DNA of 64,000 nt from Cavia porcellus. Its lineage: Eukaryota > Chordata > Mammalia > Rodentia > Caviidae. How positions within the stretch are numbered: position 1 is the first letter of the stretch; the number at the start of each line of letters is the position of its first letter. Of this stretch, positions 43,290 to 52,535 are shown piece by piece. The stretch spans positions 36,486,785-36,550,784 of the forward strand of contig NW_026947502.1 of the NCBI RefSeq assembly GCF_034190915.1. The letters run 5' to 3'. Under the pieces are notes generated by a model, which saw nothing but the letters and a program-made list of their open reading frames with translations, was not told the origin of the DNA and made no database searches. A program made the position numbers and the translations under genes.

Positions 43290-44680
43290 GGGTACAGACA
43301 GCTATCCCAAAAACATCACAGTAATCATCTTTAATTTCCTATTAACTTAATCTGGAGCCCTGTATGATTTATACTGTTTTGTCATGCCTGATTTTAGTTA
43401 AATCTGGTTTGTTTGATTGCTGTTTGGTATTGACAGATTTTTTTCAAAACTGATATGATTGATAGTATCAAGTCTGAGAGTATAGGCAATTACATTGAAG
43501 ATGACAAGACTCACTACAATTCACATTCTGGTTTGATTACTGCCTGCTTTTGAAGTTTTATACTATATACAAAGTTGTGTTTTTATTAATACTGTTATGT
43601 ACTGATATATTCAATTATACTATGTCTAATGATATAGCCAATTCTATTTAAGATAAGAGACAATACAGGAACTATGGTAGAACTCCTTGTACAACAGGCT
43701 TATATGTCTTTTTCGTTTCATGTGTTTATAGGAATATGTTTTGTTTTGTCTTGCTTTGTTTTGTTTCTCCCTCTAATATAGAAAGGATAGACATACATGT
43801 TTAGACTCATGCATGAGCAGAATCTATAAACAGTTTATGAGAACTGATCTTATGACACATGATGAAATGAACAGATACTTTGAAGAAAAAGAGACACTAA
43901 AGTACCCAGTGCTGATCTTGGAGTGTCATAATGTGAAACCCAGCAATAGTACTATTCTTTGTTCAGAGTGATATTAGCCTACTTGAGTTTGTTCAATCTC
44001 AACATAATTGAAGAGATGGATAACTGCATGCATATTTAAGTGTATAGGATTGATAACCATATTTCTAAGTTTTTGTTGGATAGTTGAATAGAACTGGTTG
44101 CAGTCTCACTGTTCGGATCCCCACTTTTTATGCTCCATTTTAGTATCTTGAATAACTATGTGTAAGAGGACAATCTGCACTCAACTAGTGATTTCTTACT
44201 GTTTACTTTTTATTTGAAAGTATTTATTATTTCTACCCATTTTACATTTTATTTAGTCTTTCTTTAAATAAATTTTTTTTTAAAAAAGACACTACAGTAC
44301 CCAGTACTGATCCTCGAGTGTCATGATGTGAATTCCAGCAATACTATTATTCTTTGTTCAGAATAACTTTAGCCTGGTTTAGTTTGTTCATTCTCAACAT
44401 AAATGAAGATATGGATAACTGCATGTGTGTTTAAGTATATAAGATTGACAACCATATTACTAAGTTTTTGTTGGGTAGTTGAACAGAACTGTTTGCAGTC
44501 TCGCTGTTTGAATTCCCACTTTATGTGTTCCACTTTTGTATCTTGAGCAACTATTTGTAAAAGGACAGTATGTAAACATTAACTAGTGATTTCTTACTGT
44601 TTACTTCTTCTCTGAACATATGTATTATTTCTACCTATTTTCTGTTTTGTTTAGTCTTTCTTTAAATAAAATTTTTTTAA
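43290..44680 (+). repeat. HAL1-B1 3' UTR; last 395 bp duplicated in tandem
   Basis: Modules 4-6 are visible (TTTCCTATTAACTTAATCTGG near 43333; TTCACATTCTGGTTTGATTAC near 43520; GATAAGAGACAATACAGG near 43656). AGACACTAAAGTACCCAGTGC at 43892 and AGACACTACAGTACCCAGTAC at 44287 begin two tail units, each ending in TCTTTAAATAAA plus an A/T-rich run. They are alike throughout but diverged. Confidence 0.83.
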
Positions 44681-44694
44681 AAGATGACATCATT

Positions 44695-45049
44695 CTTTGA
44701 AAAATAAAGTCTGGTTTCTCCCCAAATTTGCTGTCCTTACAAAGTTTGTCCTTCTGAAAAGAACGGCCCAATTTTCAAATTTGTCATGCCAAAACCTGGA
44801 TTTTTTTTTCTTATCCTACATTCCTTCCATTAGCAAGTCTGAGTGCTTTAACTTCAAATAACCATAACTTGACTCAGAATGTCCCTGCCCTGGTCATCTC
44901 CCAATCTTCACTCCCCACCCAGTCTGCACTCAAGACAATGACTTGAGTAATTCTTTTAAAGTGTAAAACATACCATCTGTCACATTTTTGAGGCTTCCAA
45001 AGATTTCCTTCTCACCATTTAAACCCAAACCTAGCATGATCTAAAAGAA
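44695..45049. other. Unassigned DNA
   Basis: Nothing firm. The later part may belong to the adjoining L2-like fossil. Confidence 0.4.
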
Positions 45050-45366
45050 CCTGTTTGTTCTCCCCCTGCAACCACACCAGCCTCGTGACTAGTCCTCCGG
45101 CGCACCAGTTACACAATCAGCTCAGGGCCTCTTCCCAGAGCATTCTGTCATGGTCTGCCTCTGTATCTCCTTCTAGTCTCTCATAGAATGTGAGTAAGGA
45201 TTCCCCCAGCACCCCATCCACCTCTGACATGCCACCCTCCTTACTGTCCTCTTACTGTCACTTGACATTTACTTATTTGTTTAGACATTTTGATATCTCC
45301 CCCCAAATCACTCACCATAGAATATAAACTCCATGAGGACAGGAAACTTGCCTGTTTTGTTCCTTG
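45050..45366 (+). mobile_element. L2-like LINE fossil, 3' end
   Basis: Pyrimidine-rich coding-like sequence followed by CACCATAGAATATAAACTCC, then ATGAGGACAGGAAACTTGCCTG and TTGTTCCTTGGTATTG. This is the typical L2 ending ('tagaatgtaagctccatgagggcagg' type). The left limit is uncertain. Confidence 0.6.
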
Positions 45367-45368
45367 GT

Positions 45369-46121
45369 ATTGTAATTTAGGTAAGAAATGTCCTTCAGGA
45401 CTCATGTGTTGAAGGCTTCATATCCAGTGCAGCAGTGTTCAGAGGTGATTGGATTATGAGGGTTCTAATCTCATCAGTGGATTACTCCATTGATAGATTC
45501 ACAACTGAAAAGATTTTTCAGGTTGGTAGAAACTGTTCAAAGTGAGGCTTGGTTAGAGGAAATAGGTCTGTGAGGTTATGGCCTGAGAGACTATGTCTTG
45601 TCCCTGAAATCTTTCTGTCTCATTCTCATTCTTGTTCTCTTTCTCTTTCTCGTTCTTTCTCTCTTTCAATCCCTCTCTCTCCCCTTTTCCTCTCCTCCCT
45701 ATTTTCCTCTCTCCCTTGCTTTTTCTCCATCTTTTTTTCTTTCATCTTTTTTACTCTCCTTTTCTTTCTCCTCCTCTTCCTTCTTCTGGTTTCTTCCCCT
45801 GCTTTTTCCTTTCTTCTGCTTCATCTCTTTCTTTTCCTCCTCTTTCTCCTTTTCTCCATTGCTCCCTGTATCTCTCTTTCTTTTTCTCCCCTGTCACCAT
45901 CCATGTGTCTGTTTGCCGTCTGTCTGCCTGCCTTCCATGAGGTGAACAATTTTCTTCAGCTTCCCCTTTCATCATGATGTTTCTGCCTCATTGTAGGCTT
46001 AAAAGAAATGCAGCCAGCTGGCCATGGACTGAATCCTCTGAAACTTGAGCCAAAATAAACCTTTTCTCCTGTAAATTGATTTTCTCTGATTTGTCATTGT
46101 GACCTAAAGCTGATTAACACA
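45369..46121 (+). mobile_element. MaLR-type LTR (MST-like) with expanded pyrimidine tract
   Basis: ACTCATGTGTTGAAGGCTTCA near the start and GGTGATTGGATTATGAGGG appear first. After the tract come TTCCATGAGGTGAACAATTTTC, TTCTGCCTCATTGTAGGC, GCCATGGACTGAATCC and GAGCCAAAATAAACCTTTTC, ending with CTGATTAACACA. This is the exact block order of MST/THE1-group MaLR LTRs. The CCAAAATAAACC block holds the LTR polyadenylation signal. No internal region adjoins. Confidence 0.88.
45600..45895 (+). repeat. Pyrimidine tract (TTTCTC/TCC-rich) inside the LTR
   Basis: About 300 bp of almost pure C/T, with TCTTTCTC-like units early and TTCCTCC-like units later. MaLR LTRs normally carry only a short CTCTCTCT stretch here, so this is a local expansion. 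The open frames across it are artefacts of composition. Confidence 0.9.
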
Positions 46122-46129
46122 AATGGAGC

Positions 46130-46650
46130 TTTGAAAAAGACTAATGTTATGGTTTTATCCTGGTTTCTTTGATTTTATTATCTGTGATGGTACAAACAGC
46201 TATTATGCAGAAAACAAGACATTATAATAGCCAGTGCTGATTTAATATCATCTTACTCTGAAGTCCTACCATGCTTTTGTTCTTCTGTTTCCATTGGTTC
46301 TATCATGTTGTAGCTTAATGAATTTTGTTATGTGTGATAGTATAAACAAAATTTCTATGAAAAATGAGATAATATAGTAGCCATTGTTGGTTTTCTGTTA
46401 TTTGGTTCTGAATGCCCTGTAATACTTTAATTCTCTTGAATGGTTTTATACTATTTTGTTATGTTTGATACTATTGTATATGAAGTTATACTCAACTATT
46501 TCAAAGAAAGAGACATTATGGTAGTTACAGTTAATTATAAGTTGTCTTGTAAAATAATGTGTTGCTTACATTGTTCTGTTCTGATCTGCTTTGTTATGTC
46601 CTCTTTTGTCTTAATCTCTTTAAAATAAAAAAAATTTAAAAGACATGTAA
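46130..46650 (+). mobile_element. Detached 3'-UTR fragment: first three modules only
   Basis: Collinear with 22850-23330 of L1-2. Anchors TAGCCAGTGCTGATTTAATA (46230) and GCCATTGTTGG (46380) are about 150 bp apart, with a third near 46525. It stops where the full UTR has its internal A-rich stretch and ends CTTTAAAATAAAAAAAATTT. This suggests an RNA cleaved at the internal signal. AAAAGACTAATGT before and AAAAGACATGT after may be a decayed TSD. Confidence 0.7.
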
Positions 46651-46870
46651 ATATTTCTAGAAGAGAAGGTGAAGTGAGACCATTTGTAATGGCTCAGTTA
46701 AGACGTGAATATGAAGCAGGAAGGAAACCTTGGATGCCTTCATTGGCTCAAAAGCCTCTCTGCTGCATCTCTAGCACAGGGTCACTGGACCTCTGCTGGA
46801 AACTCTACCCAGAGACACCGAACACATCCACCAGCACTGTGAGGAAGGGGTTTGTTGACAGGGATAAAAA
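46651..46870. other. Unassigned DNA
   Basis: Nothing recognised. Confidence 0.4.
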
Positions 46871-47434
46871 CTTAAACATAGCCTTCCTATTAGCCAGCAG
46901 AAGCCATGTGGACTGGGAGGAGAATCAAGAAGCCAACCCACGCTTTCTTGTGAGCCAGCCAGTGGCATAGGCTTTGGAGACAAGAAGAGCAACACCTTCT
47001 GCCCCTACCTCTGGTAAGCAACTGACTGATTGAGAGGAACTCAGGCTGAGGTGATAGCAACTGAAGTAAAAAAATTAACAGTGCTTGTATTGTTTGATTG
47101 ACTGCAGGACTAACGCTGATAGTCTGAGCATCTATTTGGAGGATAACAACATGCATTATAGCAACTGTGGGGGATTTCCTTTAGTTTTGAAATCCAATGT
47201 TTTGTCCTGTTTTTTGTTTTATTTTATTCCTGGATCTAGTAACCTGACAAAATATTTTGAAGATAACAATATGCAATATAACTATCACTGTTAAAGTCCT
47301 ACCATCATGTTTTAAAAAACTTATATCACTATTTTTGTTGTTGTTGTTGTCATTTTGCTTTTGTTGTTGTCATTTTTTGTTTGTTTGTTTCTTGTTTTTT
47401 CTCTTTAAAATTAAAAAAAAGCTTACACACAGGC
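46871..47434 (+). mobile_element. Short composite element: leader plus two UTR modules plus A-rich end
   Basis: The leader (46884-47060) shares landmarks with 2490-2715. From 47080 two module copies follow: TTTGGAGGATAACAACATGC at 47133 and TTTTGAAGATAACAATATGC at 47254, then AAAGTCCTACC. The end is a T/G-rich stretch, then CTCTTTAAAATTAAAAAAAA. CTTAAACATAGCC (46871-46883) and CTTACACACAGGC (47422-47434) are a possible decayed TSD, 10 of 13 identical. There is no ORF. Confidence 0.6.
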
Positions 47435-49139
47435 TAATACACAGGCTGAATTACTCCAATTTGCAAAATAAGAAACTGAACCTTGTGAAAGGTGACATGG
47501 CATTACAAAGTAAGCAGTAAAATGAGCACTATACCATATTTCTCAGCCCCGTCTAATGTAAAAGAGGAGGTTAGTAAGAATCCATGTATTATATCAATTA
47601 ATCCAAATAACTAAATAAAGTCATCCAATACTAGTCAAAGGTCTTTTGCAAAGTCATCTACTGACACCATCTCCCTTCTGTGAATCCAAATGCAGACAGT
47701 ACTGAAAGTAGCAAGTAGGAGCTATTGACAGGTGTCTCCACCCTCCTGGCTCTGTTCACAGTTGGGGCTAAGCAATCTAATTTAGTCCACCAAACACTGC
47801 TCCTGGGAAGGAAATAATAAGGGGAGTTCAGTTGACAAGCCCCCATATCATGTCCTCCCCTGAGATCCAGCCTCTTGGAGCAAGGACTGTGGGCCCTGAA
47901 AGAATGGAATCCTTAGGGACTTTCTAAATAGCAGAGAAGGCTGAGGGACCTGCAAGCAGAAAAGTTTACTCAAGAAAGAGGAAAAATATTTTTGTAGAAA
48001 TGGTGCCTAATAATAATGACCCTGGCCAGTGAGAAATAATAGATATAAAGCTTCCTGAAAAGCCCTACTATAAACTTGGGAACTACTTGTCAGTCCAAAC
48101 CAGAAGACCCAGTTTCTCATCCAGGTCTAAATTCTATTGCGCCTCTGTTGGAGTAGTGAGGAGTGGAGGTAGGGAGCAGATTAAACCAGTGGTTCTCCTG
48201 AGGTGCCCAGAAAGATCCCATAAAGGTGGCTTAATCACTGTCTTCTGTCTTTGAAAGAGTTAAACAAAAGCCACGCATTTATTGCCAGTATATAAGGCTT
48301 ACATGATAAACTCAAATCAACTACTTTGATGGGAATTTTATGTTTATAGTTAACCACTTACAGTTTACGTCAAAGCATCACTCTGTCTGCACATTTGTTT
48401 GCATATTCACTATCCCAAGTATCACGGGGTTAGGTATCATTTCAATAGGTCAATTCTTGCATTGAACAACTTTGCTAAACTTGTCATTTTTATATTTCCT
48501 GCTAAAGTATCTTTAAAAATTATCAAAAATATTCAATTTTTGGTCATCTTGTAATTAAATAATTGGACTGGTAAGTGGTTAAATAAATGAAAATGTACAG
48601 TAACTATGTCATAATAGAGAAATCTTTATTAAAAAAAGTTTGGGGATTAGGAAGGAACCTTGGTGGTCAGGCTGGAAACCACAAGACTTTATAATCTGCT
48701 TGGTTCCTACCAGCTTTACAGTCTAGATGTTCTGTACTATTACAACTACATGAGAAGCATTCACCTGAGATGCCATAAAAAGATCAAATTCCTTTGTATC
48801 TGGGGTAGACTTCAGCAGTTCTATGTTCAGGGTACAGCAGCATCACAGGGCCATCTGTGTGAAGTCACTCTCACATGGATTAGTGTAGATAACATGTAAC
48901 CAAGTGGGAAAAGCAGAGACCAAGGGTCATGAAGCTTATGCTCTGGTGAAGAATATATGTTAAACCCTGGAAATGCTTGGCCTCTATTTTCTGAGAGATA
49001 AAACAAGGATCACTACAGATAATATTTAATGTCCTTTGTAACTTCTAAATCTTGTAGCTCCAGAGATTAAAAGAAGGTCATTTGGACTTATCCTCAGTTT
49101 CCTCAAGAAAAAACCCAAGCATTTACAAAAGCATCTATG
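47435..49139. other. Mostly unassigned DNA, with a possible MIR core
   Basis: 47445-47530 (CCAATTTGCAAAATAAGAAACTG; GTGAAAGGTGACATGGCATT) has the order of the MIR core ('ttttacagatgaggaaactga', 'aaggtcacacagc') but is strongly decayed. The rest shows no repeat or exon that I recognise. The frame 48660-48899 has no domain. Confidence 0.4.
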
Positions 49140-49253
49140 TCATAAAAGATCTCCAGAGACACTGAACAAAAAGGAGGTAAATAGGATGGATAGAGATAGA
49201 TGATTTCGATAGATATAAAGATAGATAAGGAATTCATAGAAATTTGTCTCACA
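49140..49253 (+). mobile_element. ERVL-type LTR, left part (split by HAL1-B2)
   Basis: ATCTCCAGAGACACTGAAC, then a GATAGATA-like simple stretch (49180-49228), then GGAATTCATAGAAATTTGTCTC. This is the usual start of an ERVL-type LTR group ('ttctccagagaaacagaac', GATA repeat, 'ggaattggctcaca'). It continues at 52232. The GATA run is normal for the family. Confidence 0.65.
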
Positions 49254-50232
49254 GAGAGTGGAGCAAAGATGGTGGATACATAACAACTGGCTACAGAGGC
49301 TCCCTGAGATAGTCAACTTAGAGTTCAACATAATACAGGATGGGGAGCCCCAAACAGAGGGAGATGAATTTTCTTGTCCCAAGAAGAAATTAAGGTAAGA
49401 AGAACCAACCAAACATACAGTCCCAGTGTTATTATTGGAACAGCTAAAGGTTCAGTGTTCCTGCCACGACGGGCAACTTACCAACCATCTGAGGTCCTGC
49501 CGTGACTTGCTGAAATCCCACTGCTGCTTGCCGAGGTTCCACCATGATTTGTCGAGCCATCCAAGGTCCTGGCACTTCAACTCACTAGAGGTGCAGTTAC
49601 ATTGAGTTCGGGGGTCAGCGAGCCAAATGGAGAACTGAGTTGGCAGGGTGCCTACATCAACCTGTGGTGAGTGACGGGAGTGGAGCCATTTCATAGAAAG
49701 GGGAGCTCTGGCAGATGATATTCTGGGACCAGACAGGACTGGCAAGTACAAGGGGCATCAGTGACTTCAATCAGTTGTTCCCTTCACGAATGGGATTGGT
49801 GGAGTGAGCTAGGCCATGGTTATGTGATCTGGCTGAGACCCAATATGTTATCCGAAATTAGTTCCCTACAGTGATGACACATATTAACCACAACAACCCA
49901 GGGAAGCCTCAGAAGTTTGACTGACCCAAAGGAGAGGCAGTGCAAAGTAATATCATGCAGGCCACAGCAGTTTGACTGACCTAGAGGGGAGGTAGCACTA
50001 AGTAATACAATGCAGGCCACAGCAGCTTGACTGACCCAGAAGGGAGGCAGCACATAGAAATACAGTGCAGGCCACAGCGACTTGACTGGTCCGGCTGGGA
50101 GGAACCAGCATACACTGCCTCTGTCTGCACTCATTAGCACATGACAGTCAGAAGTGTCGTCTAGCCAGTGGGCTTCATAAGAATTGTAACCAACAAAGAA
50201 AGGAACAGGAGCCTCCTGAAAGAAACAAAAAA
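49254..50232 (+). promoter_or_regulatory. HAL1-B2 5' UTR with four 55-bp monomers
   Basis: It starts GAGAGTGGAGCAAAGATGGTGG; AAGATGGT (49266-49273) is the YY1-like core with one change. The motif TTTGACTGAC/CTTGACTGAC occurs at 49916, 49971, 50026 and 50081, exactly 55 bp apart each time. Each is followed by GGGAGGYAGCAC-like and ATRCAGGCCACAGC-like parts. HAL1-B1 has two units. Confidence 0.82.
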
Positions 50233-51255
50233 GACAGGAAGACGAAGCAGCAACAAAAAGTCCCCAGGTCCCAACCCTGAGAACAATGACCCAGGACAGG
50301 TAAATACAAATGAGAATGAGAACAGCAAACATGCAATATCAGACACTGTGCCAGCGGACATAAAGAGATATATTCGGGACCTCATAGACGAGTTCAAGAG
50401 GGAAATATTTAGCTAAATAAAGCAAGATATAGGAAGATTAATAAAAGAGATGCTAAGCACCCTCAAGCAGACACAAACAGAAGGGAGGAACTCAAACAAA
50501 GGAGAGAGCCATTTGATGAAGAATATTAAAAATATACAGTACAGGAAGCAGATTCAAAGAGATCACCAGGAAATTAAAAACTATATGGAAAGATGGCAAA
50601 TCTGCTTGAAAGAAACTAAGGATAGATTATCCAAGCTGGAGGACAATTTTACCATGTGCGAGTATGAAAGGGAAAACTTTTAAAAAATAACAAGGAAACA
50701 AGCAGTAACAATACAAAGGCTAGAAGATGACAAGTGCATCTATAACTAGAGAATAAAGAATGTGAATGAAAAAGTAGGGGTATAAACAAAGGAACTACAA
50801 AGGCTATTCACAGAAATAATTAAGGAAAATGTCCCAAACATAGGAAAAGGAAATGATATTCTGATATATGAAGCATACAGAACTCCAGCCACCTACAACC
50901 AAAAGAGAGCCACACCCAGGCATATAATAATAAAGATCCCAGAAATTCAATATAAGAACAGAATATTAAAAGCTGTTAGAGACAAGAAACAGATAACCTA
51001 TAAAGGAAGGCCCATCAGAGTAACAGCAGACTTCTTGACACAAACCATCAACTCAAGAAGAGCCTGTAGTGAAATATTCCAACTCCTGAAAGAAAATAAC
51101 CTCCAACCCAGATTGATATACCTTGATAAACTGTCTCTAGAAATTAATGGAGAAACCAGATGAAGAGGAACTTGGCAAATTTGCAATCACCAATCCAATT
51201 CTACAGAGAATAGTGCTGGACATTCTAGAGAGAGACAAAAGTACTAGAATTCCAG
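50233..51255 (+). pseudogene. HAL1-B2 ORF1, start codon lost and frame broken
   Basis: The aligned start reads AAGACAGGAAGACGAAGC where HAL1-B1 has AAGATGGGAAGACGAAGC, so ATG has become ACA. The first part (RRSSNKKSPGPNPENNDPGQ) is open to a stop at 50414-50416. More stops and shifts follow (about 50685, 50745, 50785). The C-terminal block RHIIIKIPEIQYKNRIL is readable at 50917-50975. Confidence 0.88.
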
Positions 51256-51354
51256 GAACAGTGGCAGAGAAGCATCAATAAATGGAGCAGAAAACAGAAT
51301 AAAGAAGATAACTGATGGCAAAAAAAGAGCATAACAGAAATGAGGCTGAGAAGA

Positions 51355-52215
51355 TTTTATTCGAAACTGATATGATTGATATTATCAATTCTGAGAGTAT
51401 AGTCAACTGCACTGAAGATGACAAGATTCTACAATACACATTCTGGTTTGATACCTCCCAGTTTTTGAAATTCTAGACTATATACAAAGTTGTTTGTTTA
51501 TTAATACTGTTATGTACTGATATATTCAATTATACTATGTCTGATGATATAGCCAGTTCCACTGGAGATAACAAGAGACAACACAAGAACCATGGTAGAA
51601 CTCTTTGTACAATGGTCTTATATGTTTTTTCATTTCATGTGTTTATAGGAATATGTTTTGTTTTGTCTTGCTTTGTTTTGTTTCTCCCTCTAATATAGAA
51701 AGGATAGACATGCATGTTAAGACTCATGCATGTGCAGAATCTATAAACAGTTTAGAGAACTGATCTTATGATACATGATGAAGTAAACAGATACTTCGAA
51801 GAAAAAGAGACACTAAAGTACCCAGTGCTGATCTTGGAGTGTCATAATGTGAAACCCAGCAATAGTACTATTGTTTGTTCAGAGTGATATTAGCCTGCTT
51901 GGGTTTGTTCAATCTCAACGTAATTGAAGAGATGGATAACTGCATGTATGTTTAAGTGTATAGGATTAATAACCACATTTCTAAGTTTTTGTTGGATAGT
52001 TGAACAGAACTGGTTTGCAATCTCACTGTTTGAATCCCCACTTTATATGCTCCACTTAAGTATCTTGTATAACTATGTTTAAGAAGACAATCTGTAATCA
52101 TCAACTAGTGATTTGTTACTGTTTATTTTTTCTTTGAAATTATGTATTATTTCTACCCATTTTCTGTTTTGTTTAGTCTTTCTTTAAACAAAAAAATTTT
52201 TAAAAAAAGAAGAAA
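51355..52215 (+). repeat. HAL1-B2 3' UTR, shortened
   Basis: It begins inside the module region (TTTTATTCGAAACTGATATG, equal to 43437 onward in HAL1-B1). It holds two modules and then the tail with AACTGCATGTATGTTTAAG and CAACTAGTGATTTG, ending TCTTTCTTTAAACAAAAAAA. The usual AATAAA reads AAACAAA here. Confidence 0.85.
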
Positions 52216-52231
52216 AGAAATTTGTCTCACA

Positions 52232-52535
52232 TGAGTGTTTGTCCTGGCAAGTACAAAATCTATAACATGAACTGGCAGCCTAAAAACTCAGTCTTGAAGA
52301 ATTCCTTTTTTTCCCCTAGGAAACCTCAAATTTTACTTTGTAGACTAGGTTTTCACCTGATTATACAAAGCCCACACTGTCAAGGATAATCTTCTTAAAA
52401 CTAACTCATGGTAAATGCTATTTATATCTACAAAACATCTTCACAACTACATCTAGATTAGTTTCTGACCAAACATCTGAGCACCATATTAAGGCCAAGA
52501 TGACACATAAAATCCATTACACCTCCCATAGTGGC
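52232..52535 (+). mobile_element. ERVL-type LTR, right part
   Basis: It continues from 49253: CTGGCAAGTACAAAATCTA, GAAGAATTCCTTTTTTTCC, AAACATCTTCACAACTACATC, then CTGACCAAACATCTGAGCACC and GCCAAGATGACACATAAAATCC. Read with 49140-49253 and without HAL1-B2, the block order fits one ERVL-type LTR. No internal retroviral region adjoins. Confidence 0.72.

Larger units (their letters stand above)
40786..44694 (+). mobile_element. HAL1-B1: half-L1 of a second subfamily, with endonuclease relic
   Basis: Probable decayed TSD: AAGATGATGCCATT (40786-40799) and AAGATGACATCATT (44681-44694), 11 of 14 identical. Order: 5' UTR 40800-41568, ORF1 41569-42655, a relic of the ORF2 endonuclease about 42765-43070, then modular 3' UTR to 44680 with its last 395 bp present twice. 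There is no RT sequence. ORF1 is of the half-L1 type (MGRRSNNKKFPGSN), not the L1 type. Confidence 0.88.
49238..52231 (+). mobile_element. HAL1-B2: half-L1 with perfect 16-bp TSD
   Basis: AGAAATTTGTCTCACA flanks it exactly at 49238-49253 and 52216-52231. The insert is 49254-52215 (2.96 kb). Order: 5' UTR 49254-50232, disrupted ORF1 about 50233-51255, then from 51355 directly into the late modules of the 3' UTR, and a single tail ending near 52205. The endonuclease relic and first modules seen in HAL1-B1 (42765-43436) are missing through one deletion. Confidence 0.95.

Noticed and set aside
43892..44680. Two separate tail-only insertions at the end of HAL1-B1
   Set aside because: No TSD is visible around the second unit, and the best outer TSD (40786 and 44681) encloses both. 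I treat it as a tandem duplication, while listing the alternative.
45549..45977. Long Ser/Leu/Phe-rich open frames in all three forward frames
   Set aside because: They arise from the C/T-only composition of the tract. Overlapping frames in every phase are expected there.
49140..52535. HAL1-B2 plus LTR as a single novel element
   Set aside because: The perfect 16-bp TSD inside the LTR shows that the half-L1 is a later insertion.
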